Below are positions 42,613-64,000 of a stretch of 64,000 nt of DNA, piece by piece. The notes under the pieces were generated by a model. That model worked only from the letters and a program-made list of their open reading frames with translations, did not search any database and was not told the DNA's origin. How positions within the stretch are numbered: position 1 is the first letter of the stretch; the number at the start of each line of letters is the position of its first letter. Made by a program: the position numbers and the translations under genes. The DNA lies in the NCBI GenBank assembly GCA_963966185.1, contig CAWZYM010000253.1:1-64000 (forward strand), given 5' to 3'. This stretch comes from Rhabditoides inermis. Its lineage: Eukaryota > Nematoda > Chromadorea > Rhabditida > Rhabditidae.

Positions 42613-43239
42613 TTGTACTTCAAAAGTACTGTAAACTCGTTTTCTCGGATCTATAGTGTATTAGATCTAAACTAGGACGATAACATAAATGAATAATACT
42701 TGTGTTGTGTGATAAGAGGGGGCAACAAACAGCGGCTTATTTGTGGGTCTCACCCACTATCTACCTACAAGTTGAGATGAGTCGGCTCTCGCGCGGTAAA
42801 CACAACAATGGGGTTGGGGTGACAGATAGCACGGCTTTCAAAGCTCACCGCCAGCGCTGCACATACCAGTCTGCTTTTGTTTGTTTTCTGTAGTAGATAC
42901 TCTGCCTGTTTGCAGTATGCCCTGCCACGAGTGTGAGTGCTGCTCGTAGGGTTCCCTCGCAGCCCCGCACAGCAACAGTCGCCACGCGGATTCGAGCCGT
43001 ATCGCCCACGCAGCGCCAACCCTTGGCTTGGAGAAGAGAGGGCGGGCCGGAATACAGGTGATTCAGGTCTCCCTACAGGGATCCAGGTCTCCCTATTATT
43101 CTAGTAGCGGTCAGTCTTCTCAAACTACTGCCAAAATGCCTCCCAACCACTTTACTAGCGAATTCTCTTCAACTACTTCGAACTAGATCGGAAACGGTTT
43201 TCGAAGAGACTGACCAAGCCTTCTCTTTCTCTTTCTTTT
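42613..43239. other. DNA downstream of the homeobox gene
   Basis: No gene is recognised. A short direct repeat (ATTCAGGTCTCCCTA, ATCCAGGTCTCCCTA) lies at 43058-43098. Confidence 0.5.
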
Positions 43240-43545
43240 TTTCTCTCTCTCTCCCCGGGAGGGGGATCGAACCCCAGACCCACCGAGTACAGCGGACAAC
43301 AGAAACATGATAGACTCTTCCCCACCATCCGTCACTCTTCCCTACCACCGCGCGTCGCTCGAGCCATTCCACACCATATCCTTTTGGGTCAACCCCGCCA
43401 AGGACTTGAACCGAGAAGCCGTCACTTCTTTTTCTACAATATAAGTAAGGCCAAAGACTTGATACTTGAGCCGATGAGCCAACCCCATCTTCTGCTGTAC
43501 TAAGGCCAAGGACTTGAACCGAGAAGCCGACCCTTCTTTTTTGGC
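43240..43545 (-). mobile_element. Cluster of minus-strand tRNA-like SINE heads
   Basis: On the minus strand, B boxes GGTTCGATCCCC (near 43268) and GGTTCAAGTCC (near 43405 and 43512) lie in similar surroundings; the block AAGGACTTGAACCGAGAAGCC occurs twice on the plus strand and again in a diverged form at 44672. No complete tRNA fold is seen. Confidence 0.5.
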
Positions 43546-43549
43546 TTAG

Positions 43550-43798
43550 GATAAGGCTCGCGCCAGAAATTTCAAGAAGCGATGTCCTAAGATCATGTTA
43601 GTAGCAATGTGAACTCATCCAGTTTATGCTAGTTAGATTCGCACGGTTCCGTAGGCCAGATCACTGGACGATACCATCTTTGTGTCTTTTCTCCGAAAGA
43701 AGTTATGAGTTATGAGCTATCGCGCGCACCCATGAGTCGGCAGGCCAGCGTGTGGGTGGGTGGGTGAGTGGGTGGGTGGTTCCCGTCACTCTGGCTAG

Positions 43799-43831
<33 letters not shown>

Positions 43832-44355
43832 GGCAGGCGGGCAGAGCGCGCAGAGAAATCACGAGAGCACGCTGTCGGCAGAGAGCGCAGGCATGCACTT
43901 ACGCCACGGCGACCGAAATGCAGAGAAAAGTGTCGTTTAAAATTCTCTCTCTCTCTCACTCCCTCCTCTCTCACTCTCTGTCTCTCTATCAGTCGGTATC
44001 GCGCCTCGTTCTGGTTACAGTGAACCGGCAAAAATATGCAAACCCGGCGCAAATTAGACGCTGGCGGCGGCGAGGCTGGCTACCTGCTGGGTGCAAGTTG
44101 GGTGCACGTTGGAAAAAGTCGGCGGTCAGCGTGACGGGAAGGAAGGAAACGCTGGCCTCTCGCCTCACGGGTGCGCGCGATCGCTCATAACTTCTTTTGG
44201 GGAAAAGATACAAAGATGCCACCGACCAGTGGAATGGCCTACGGAACGGTGCGAATCTAACTAACATGATTTGGATGAGTTCATGTGGTTGCTAACATGA
44301 CTTTTGGATATCGCTTTTCGAAATTTCTGGCGCGAGCCCTATCCTAAGCCAAAAG
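43550..44355. mobile_element. Terminal-inverted-repeat element, about 800 bp
   Basis: The left arm (43550-43745) and right arm (44150-44355) are diverged inverted copies about 200 bp long, starting TTGGCTTAGGATAAGGCTCG and ending with its complement. Inside are two CT runs and no transposase. It is a non-autonomous element. The arms share sequence with 38628-38740 and with 47780-47840. Confidence 0.75.
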
Positions 44356-44455
44356 AGAGGGCGCTTCGCGCACTCTCTAACTACAAACCTGCGCATAACG
44401 GACAGTGGACACTAACAGATGAAATATAACAATACAAATAAATAACGTCAAAATT

Positions 44456-44510
<55 letters not shown>

Positions 44511-46581
44511 GGAGAGAGGAGAGAGGGAGAAAGAGGGAGAGAGAGAGGTGCAGGTTTGTGTTAGTATTTGTGAACGTTCGTGCATGCGCTTTTGTTGAAT
44601 TGGGTCAAGACAAACTTACTATCTTTACGCAATTATTTTTAACAGATAATTCATCTTTATCTACCATTGACCAAGGACTGGAACCGAGGAGTCACCCCTT
44701 TTCTTAACCGCATTTACCGTACTGGCAATGACCCTGAGTATACACCCTCACGTCAAAACAAGATGATACAGTCTATGTGAAAAGCAAAAGAGAGGGCATC
44801 GCAATTCTTCTGGGATCTGTGGGGAAAAAACGTATCTACCGTCATTGCGCGATAAAAAAAAACTCGCGCACTCACAAACAAGTCCACAGTTCAGCTGCAT
44901 CCTCACCCACGCTAGGAACTGTGGTCATCATTCATGATGAGTCCCTACCAAAATCTCACTGGAAAATGTAACGCATTTCCGGAATCGGCTACTTCAAGAA
45001 GTCGTCCAATTCCATCAAGAACATCACTCTGCCATTTAGTGATAAATCTACACTCGTTCACTCTTCGGACCACGTCTACTAGCTCGAAATCAACGGAGAC
45101 GTCAGAAGGAGAAGGCAGCCGGAGAGAAAGCAAGTGAAGCAAAACCGCTTAAAGCGCCTCAGCATGCTGTGCGTGTTGATGACAACATTATCGACGGCAA
45201 ACGCATCGACAATGGTTACAACACCAAACTAAAAGTCTAGCCTACTACAATCGTTGTGCGCTACTGCTACGTCTACTGCGTCTACACACCACTCGTCAAG
45301 GCGTGGTACCAGTACCAGCATTTCGACAAGTTCCCTACTACAACCGCGCACTACGGTTAATGTGTGGAAATATGCGACTGAAAAAAAAGATTCGAAAAAC
45401 TCCTGCACTATACCGCGCAATGCCTCAATCTCAGTTAGCGGCACTACTCCACTATATGGTAGCCACTCCACTCTGGGGGCGGGGCCGGAGTAGGCATCGG
45501 GGGCGCGGGTGCGGTCACTCTACTGCGGTCTGTCTCCCACGGCAGCAGCATCTATCCACCCAAATATACGGTAGCATGTACGTTTTTGTTTTTGTATTAT
45601 GTTATATATGGCTCCCGTGTATGCCTATCCTTGTCGATTACGATAAACATTTACATTACATTACAATAGTTAATAATGCATAAATTCGTTTCTAATAGTA
45701 GCACTACGTTCTGTTCTATTGTAATCAGTCAATACTTGATGAAATACGTCTCTTATGCCATGATTTTTCAATAATCGTTTTGGGCAATGTCGGCTAGATA
45801 AAAAATATGACGTCATCATATTTTGTTTATCAATTTTCAATACTTTACGGGGCACGTTTTCCTTTTCCTACTCAAATACCGAATACCGTTGGAATCAGAG
45901 CAGAAGGGCAAATTGTTCTACGCTAATTATAACGAATAACGAGTGAAATTATACATGATTTCGACACAAACTGTAAACTACATCTCACGTTTCGGTCTTT
46001 AAAAAAATCCTCTATCAAAATAATAAAATATGTAGTTTCATATCATTCCAACAACACGGATTTTGGTTGTTCCGTAGATGCGTACGTGTTGTTGGTGATG
46101 CTTGTCACCCCTTGCTTGCGGCTTCTGGGGAAGTTTCGATCTCGGCGGCGGAAGATCCGGGCTTCAACGATCGATCGCGAAGAGACGTCTCCGAGAGTGT
46201 CATCGTCTTCGAGGATTCCTCTCCAGTCTCAATGCCGTAGATGTAGAGAGTAGCAAAATTGAGTACCAGTCCAGTTAGTGTCCTCCGCCGCACAACATTG
46301 TTCAGGGGTCGGGGGAATAACAGGGGAAGGCACGCGACCGCGCGCTGGCAGAGAAATAAGAGGAATGATATGTAGTTTGTTCGGCTTTAATTGAGTCCTA
46401 CTCTCGTTAGTTGGATGATGGGAAGATAATTTGGAATTATATGATACAGTACAGATCTTTATCGCACCTGGGTATTTATTTCATTACGAAAGAATATACA
46501 TATTTGATTACCAGATAAAATGCACAGTGTATTATATTTTACAGTAATACAGGATCAGTTTGTTTGCATTGTTGATGCTGT
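44356..46581. other. Gene-free interval downstream of the aldehyde dehydrogenase
   Basis: Holds a GA array at 44457-44548. Short open frames near 45250-45500 and 46105-46293 (minus, with a hydrophobic LTGLVLNFATLYIYG segment) have no recognised family or splice partners. Confidence 0.5.
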
Positions 46582-58465
<11,884 letters not shown>

Positions 58466-59534
58466 CGCGTGTGACGAGGACTGAGCGACTCGTGCCCGTC
58501 TCGTTCTGTTTTATATTTATAATCTCTCTCTCTCTCTCTCTCTCTCGTTCTCTTTCTCTCCCGTTTACGTTGTTGTCTGGGCGTTGTTTTCACTCAGCGC
58601 GTTCACTCTAGTCGCCACTCTTCTCAAATACTCTATTATACGTGAACGTGGTAAACATGTTTTCAACCACATCATGTTATGAGCTTTGAACATGTACTTT
58701 ATCAAATAGAGAGAGATAGAGAGTGAGACAGAGTCAGAGAAAGAGTGTATGAGAGAGGAAAAAACGAAAGAGAGAGAGGGAGGGGGGGGGGGAATATAGA
58801 CTACTTGCCACATGGAATAGCAAAAGTGTGGGCCTGAGTGGGCCCGCGCCCCGTATTCGATCATATCGAAATGTTTTCTCATGAAATTTTGTATACATTA
58901 TGAGAAAAACATCCGCATCGATCTGCGTTCACAGAATTTTGAAACTTTGATTTTGATTTTTTTCGGGCTCACACCCTGTGGGACCAGCGGTCCCACTGAG
59001 TGTCCCCGATGTGGGACCGTGTGGGCCGAACGGTCTCGTATATGCCCGAACACTATATCTTCTTATTTTACTATTTTCATCAAAAACAAACATTACTAAC
59101 GTAATCCTCATAGTGTATTTAGGCTGGACACATATTTTGAGCGAAAAATTAAACATGTTTCACTCATTATGACATCATGAGTTGACGTCACTTTGCTGTT
59201 TCGACAGGTCACATTTTTCCGGTTTGATTGAAAAAATAACTACTCTAGAGTTTATTGTTTTGTTTGTAATCTACGCGTGGAAACTGATTTTCTTATTTGA
59301 ATTGCATATATGAGTGATATGTGATTGGTTCCCCGATAAAACGAACCCCCTTTAGTGCATCCAGTCCCCCCTATTGTCATCCAATCGCATATGGCTACTT
59401 TGCCTTCAGCCGTTACAGTCTGCTGCGCGACTGGTGGTGTCACTGGGTCAACTTCTGAAAAGACACTCGAAATGTCAGAATGCACTTTTGATAAAACACA
59501 AATATAAAAATCGATTGTGTCTCGTTTTCCGAAT
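58466..59534. other. Upstream region of the aldehyde dehydrogenase gene
   Basis: Holds a CT run at 58526-58560 and a GA/G run near 58760-58790. It should include the promoter. A short GTGGGACC-type repeat lies near 58980-59030. No exon is recognised. Confidence 0.5.
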
Positions 59535-60305
59535 CAGGAATATACCATGTTGCATAGGGTTCCGATGAAGTTCCGTATATTCCGTTCACTACCCACACCA
59601 TCATACAGTACTCACGTGACGCGCATGCTTGGGTGCCACGAGTGAGCGTGGGCAGTGAGAGAGAGAGCGTGGCGTCCGATCAAAATGTGAACTGCACCAC
59701 TGAACTTCTCATTTTTCACTATTTATGATAACGTTGTTTCACCATTTTTTTTATTATTACCACAACATTTTCACACATCAGTCTCGTTTTGAGAACCCGG
59801 AGTGAGAGAGGAGGGGGCGGGGCGTAGATGAGTCCCGTCTCCCTGGCTGTGCCCTGCCACAGGCGGGCGAGGCTGCGACGCGCATTTAGTCCAATTTGAA
59901 CGAAATCCGTGTAGCCACTCCGGAATCGGCAGCTCAACTTCCTGTGGCAGACTACAGTAATTTTTCACAGTTCGGAAATCAGTTACGATTTCAGTTGCAC
60001 TGTCTTCGTCTTGTCGATACGAGCAAATTGACATCTTATTGTTGAAATTTGGAACTTTTTAAGCATAACCATTTATCGCCACCCAGGCTAATTTCCAGTT
60101 GAACTTGATTCATTCTGCAAATCCGCCTTCCACTCTCTCTTTTATGACCCTCTCACATGTCTGCCGCACTCTCTATCTATGCCACTCTCTCACTACCCAC
60201 GCTCACTCTTGGTACCTATGCGCGTCACGTGAGTACTGTATGATGGCGTGGGTATTGAACGGATTACATCGGAACCGTATGAAACATGGTATATTCTTTA
60301 CTCGG
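59535..60305. mobile_element. Terminal-inverted-repeat element, about 770 bp
   Basis: The ends GAATATACCATGTT (59537) and AACATGGTATATTC (60284) are perfect inverted copies; the arms continue through TACAGTACTCACGTGACGCGCAT for about 150 bp. The middle has a minus-strand open frame (59771-60034) without a known domain. No transposase motif is seen. Confidence 0.75.
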
Positions 60306-60934
60306 AAAACAAGATACAATCGATTATGATATTTTGGATGCTTCATTTTTACACTACATAAAAAGTCGAGTGTCGTTGCAGTAGTTGGCCTAATTACACA
60401 AGCAGTCGCGCAGCAGACTGAACCGCCATCAGCAAAGAGCCATTTGCGAGTGGAAAAGTGAGAGAATGTGTATAGTCTTCGCCTAGAGGATAGTTTCTGT
60501 TATTGCCAGCCGGGATATCAGTTGACGAAACTCAGTTGCGAGCGAGAGAGGTAGACAGCGCGAGCAAATGGTCGAGTGTCGCGCGGCCTCTTTGATTCGC
60601 ATGCCGGCTTCTTTGATCGATATTATCGTTTGAAAGCGCGCGCTTGGGTCTCCTCACGACTAGAAGGTAGATCGAATGCGACTAGAGGGTAGATCGATTT
60701 TCTACCGTAATCTGGCAAACTATCACCCAGAAAAATATTATATATAGAGAGCAAGTAGAGCAAGCCAAATCGATCACTAGCTCAAATGGGAGTGACTGGA
60801 TGCGGCGAAGGGTCTTGTTTATCGGGGGACCAATCCGACCAATCATCTAAGAAAATCTAATGTGAGTAACTGAGTAATGTACCATAATGTCCAGACTGGC
60901 TACAGTATACTACATCCGTCTGTCTCAAATGTCC

Positions 60935-63212
60935 GCCGCCCATTCCACCCCCCGAGAACTATTCAGTTGCAATTTCTAGCGCGCTGCTTGCTGCTAGTGA
61001 GAACACAAAGGAGCTCTAATAAGGATTAACATATATTGTTTTCATTTGTCATTTGTCATTTACTCCCACCTTGACCACGCGAATGATTGCCAGAGATAGC
61101 AACCTAAATATACAACGAATTGAAAATCCGAATACTTGGTTCTCGGTTGTGAACCAATCATTACTGCAAAAACATTGTGATCATCAAGAAAATAAAAAAA
61201 TAAAATGCATCCCGATGGTGGCATCGGCGCAATTTGTCACGATGATATTTTCATTCACAATGCGCTGGACAAATGTGAGATCTTTGCTGACTATTTTGAA
61301 TCAGTTTATCGCGATTCCATCACACCACCTGGTGCTGACTTGCCTAAACTACCACATTCACTTGATATGATTGACATTACCCTTCTCGAAGTTCATAAAA
61401 TCATTTCCAAACTCGATTCCAAATATAACACTTCTCCAGATGGTATTAACAACGTGTTTCTGAAACGTACGGCAACTTCCATATCGGTTCCATTGACGAT
61501 TCTTTTTGCAATGTCCATGTCTGTCAGAGAAATCCCATCTATTTGGAAAGAAGCTTGGGTGAAACCATTATTCAAAAAAGGCGCACGTGAATCTGTCTCA
61601 AACTACAGACCGATTTCTCTCACATGTAGCATCTCTAAAGTTATGGAAAGAATATGCGTTCAGCAGATTACAAAATACTTAGAAAAGCACAACCTACTCT
61701 CCAAAAAACAATTTGGTTTTCGCAAAAATCGATCCACTAATGCACAACTAATTGAATGTCATATGAATTGGTGCAAGCATATTTCATCTGGTTCCGTAAT
61801 AGATTGCATCTATTTCGACTTTAAAAAAGCATTTGATACCATCAACCATGACCTTCTTTTCAAGAAACTTGACGCTATCGGTATTCGCGGTAATGCTCTT
61901 GGCTGGATAATTGAATTTCTCAAAAATCGCAAGCAATCTGTTATGATTGGATCTAAGCGTTCCTCACCGCGCACTGTTAATTGTGGCGTTCCACAAGGTT
62001 CGTGTCTTGGACCCTTGCTGTTCAACATTTTCATAGATAACATTCCTGATAATTTACCAGATGGCGTTTATTATGCGCTTTATGCAGACGATTTGAAAAT
62101 TTACTTTCCTTTTGATTTTACCAGTACTTCTGCGAAGTATATTTTCCAAAAAGCCATTGACATAGTCGCAGCATGGTCAGCTTCATGGGGACTTCAGATA
62201 TCCACTGAGAAAACTCAAATATTGCATGTAGGCAAGCGGAATCCAAAGCACACTTATATCGTCCACGACTCAACTCTCAAACCAGTAGATTCTGCAAAGG
62301 ATCTTGGTATTCTCATGAGTAATAACTTATTGTTCCGTGATCATTTCAAACAAATAATTCAACAAACTCTGTATTCTATAAATGATTTTTTTCGGACATA
62401 CAAAACACGAAATCCCACACTACTGATCACCGCATACACAACCTATTTTCGCTGTAAATTAGAATATTGCACTGAGCTCTGGAACCCTACTGATGTTGCT
62501 TCTGTAAACCTAATTGAGAGCATACAACGCTATTATACTCGTCGTGTGTGTCAGCGTATCGGGCGCAGCCTATCATATCCTCAACGCCTTGAGCTTTTCA
62601 ATCTTCAAACTCTCGAAAATAGACGATTCTTGAATGATGTCACATACATTCACAAAGTAATCCACTCGAAAACTATATTGGACTATCATGGTCTTTTTGC
62701 AATTATTCCATCTCGTACTCGTGGCTCTCATGAATTTAGAATTGTTCCATCATTTGATCACACAGGCCGTACCAGCACTTTTTTAAGCAGAACCTTCGCA
62801 ATATGGAATGCGCTTTCTCGTGACCTAATCTCCATCAATGATCCCTCTATCTTCAAATCACAACTCTCTACATTAGATCTCATGCCACCTAGCAAATTGC
62901 GCAACCTATAGAGAGCTCTCCCCCCACTTCCTTTTCCATGTAATACTATGTGATTATGTTCGTGTTCAATATCATTGAAACCCCGTTTATACCTGCCGTT
63001 TGTATTGCTCACTTTTTGTTTATAATTGCGTTTTTTTTTCCATGTTATCGGTAATAAACCTATCTATAACTCACCACATCATTTCCGGCCCACTCTTCTA
63101 GCTTAGCGAGTGCCATCTCAATCTCTTCGAGACACATTGTCACCTCCATATTTGTTTCCGGAACCTAAAAGGAAGGGATCAAACGGGAAATAACGATTGA
63201 GATTGTATTAAA
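60935..63212 (-). pseudogene. Partial duplicate of aldehyde dehydrogenase exons 4-5, split by a LINE
   Basis: 60935-61172 copies the region around exon 5, and 63072-63212 copies exon 4. The exon 4 copy (63162-63073) differs by one residue (Ala to Thr, in NMEVTMCLEE). The exon 5 copy lost 20 bp, which shifts the frame. A LINE lies between them. No other exons of the gene are copied, so it cannot encode an enzyme. Confidence 0.9.
61173..63071 (+). mobile_element. CR1/Jockey-type LINE, 5'-truncated, intact reverse transcriptase frame
   Basis: An open frame of 568 codons (61205-62911) without stops. It contains NYRPISLTCSISKVMERI, QFGFRKNRST, YFDFKKAFDTINHDLL, GVPQGSCLGPLLF and YADDLKIY, the usual reverse transcriptase blocks of the CR1/Jockey group. 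The endonuclease domain and first reading frame are missing, so the copy is truncated and unlikely to move by itself. The 3' end is short (CCTATCTATAA) with no poly(A). The intact frame and the sharp junctions suggest a recent insertion. About 9 bp of the target were lost. Confidence 0.9.
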
Positions 63213-63254
63213 CGGAGAACGTGTATTCAAATAATGACCGACCACATGTTCAAA

Positions 63255-63369
63255 TCACGGCATGAGACGGAAACTAGCCCTTATTGAGGCGGTCCCCGCC
63301 CCCTCCCCGCCTCCAGGTCCTCCCGGACCAGCGCCGGCAGCCCCGTTGGCGGCTCCTGCCGCACCACCA
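63255..63369 (-). CDS. Possible last exon of a minus-strand gene from outside the window
   Basis: A TTCTCAG acceptor, then about 37 codons of Gly/Ala/Pro-rich sequence (GGAAGAANGAAGAGPGGPGG) ending at a TGA at 63255. The GC-rich block stands out from the AT-rich flanks. No upstream exon is found before the window ends, so this is weak. Confidence 0.3.
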
Positions 63370-64000
63370 CTGAGAAAACATCACCATCACGTATAAATAA
63401 ATCACGGATTAAAATACACACTTCTCAATAAATAATATAAACTATAAACTTTTACGACAGAATACAAACATGTTTTTAGCCTAATGACTAGGTTCAACGA
63501 AAAGTTGCGAATGACTCTACAATCAATATGCTTTCAACATGTCACTAATAATAATTATTATTTTGATTTTTGAAACACTCCACAGAAAAATAACCTACTG
63601 ATACTGGAATACTCGACAAGACGGGCCTGGCGAATCATTGCACTCTAATTGATCTTCCGGGTGCAAACTTTTACTCAAATTTAACAACTTCCGAATTCTC
63701 CCGAGATCATTTGCGCCACGTGGCATTATACAACGTAAAAAGTCATGAGAAACGATTCGCTTCACAAAAAATAGAAAAAAAAACAAAGAAATATCACACC
63801 GTCTCTGTAAGAATCGGACACTTTTCATGCATGTGGTTACTAGGGGCTATGTCGGCGTAAAAAAGGGTTGTCGAAGGTCCTCTACAAAATGTATAGGATC
63901 GTTTTTGTCAAATATGCAAATTTGGCCCGTTAATAGACTACCTCAAATGCTCAAAGTGATCAATTTTTGCCCAAACTTTAAAATTAATAGTTCGTTCGAT
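63370..64000. other. AT-rich end of the window
   Basis: No gene is recognised; only short open frames without splice borders. Confidence 0.5.

Noticed and set aside
46105..46293. Membrane tail exon for the aldehyde dehydrogenase
   Set aside because: The hydrophobic segment is suggestive, but the last exon at 46718-46582 already has a family-like end and stop, and no acceptor joins this frame in phase.
59771..60034. Minus-strand open frame as a transposase remnant
   Set aside because: It lies inside a TIR element, but no catalytic motif or DNA-binding domain can be seen.

Overview
The window is a piece of a nematode nuclear genome. The evidence is a set of intron-rich genes with 40 to 1000 bp introns ending in TTTCAG-like acceptors, start codons sitting just behind acceptor-like sites (as in spliced-leader trans-splicing), a Str-like chemoreceptor gene, and close relatives of C. 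elegans bbs-2, gcy, unc-24, mec-17 and an Arf. The many introns per gene and the abundant CT/GA microsatellites fit a Pristionchus-like (diplogastrid) worm better than Caenorhabditis, but that placement is inference.

Layout. 1-1.5 kb: a tandem 82-bp repeat and gene-free DNA. 1.6-10.1 kb, minus strand: an atypical soluble guanylate cyclase (20 exons) directly downstream of bbs-2 (17 exons), possibly one transcription unit. 10.1-10.7 kb: divergent promoter holding an X-box-like RFX site. 10.7-25.6 kb, plus strand: PA2G4/EBP1-like gene, CYP4-type cytochrome P450, unc-24 (stomatin-SCP2 protein) and a class II Arf. 26.4-28.3 kb, minus strand: mec-17 (alpha-tubulin acetyltransferase). 30.6-31.2 kb: an unrecognised 156-residue protein with an eh1-like motif and a proline-tyrosine repeat tail. 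32.1-35.5 kb, minus strand: an unrecognised membrane protein gene plus a related stray exon. 37.1-38.5 kb: a seven-transmembrane chemoreceptor. 38.7-39.7 kb: a very large CCCTCTCT satellite. 41.3-42.6 kb: a VAX-class homeobox gene. 46.6-58.5 kb, minus strand: a class 3 aldehyde dehydrogenase whose 6.8-kb intron holds an RTE-like LINE with stops, SINEs, a MITE and two long hairpins. 59.5-63.2 kb: a terminal-inverted-repeat element and a partial copy of the aldehyde dehydrogenase gene split by a CR1/Jockey-like LINE.

How the genes work together. bbs-2 (BBSome, cilia) and the guanylate cyclase (gas sensing, usually in ciliated neurons) are adjacent and co-directional, with an X-box ahead of bbs-2. 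unc-24 and mec-17 both act in touch receptor neurons and here flank an Arf; I recall the same three genes lying together in C. elegans. The right half is repeat-rich, with at least four classes of mobile element inside or beside the aldehyde dehydrogenase gene. All gene models below were spliced by eye; reading frame is kept across every stated junction.
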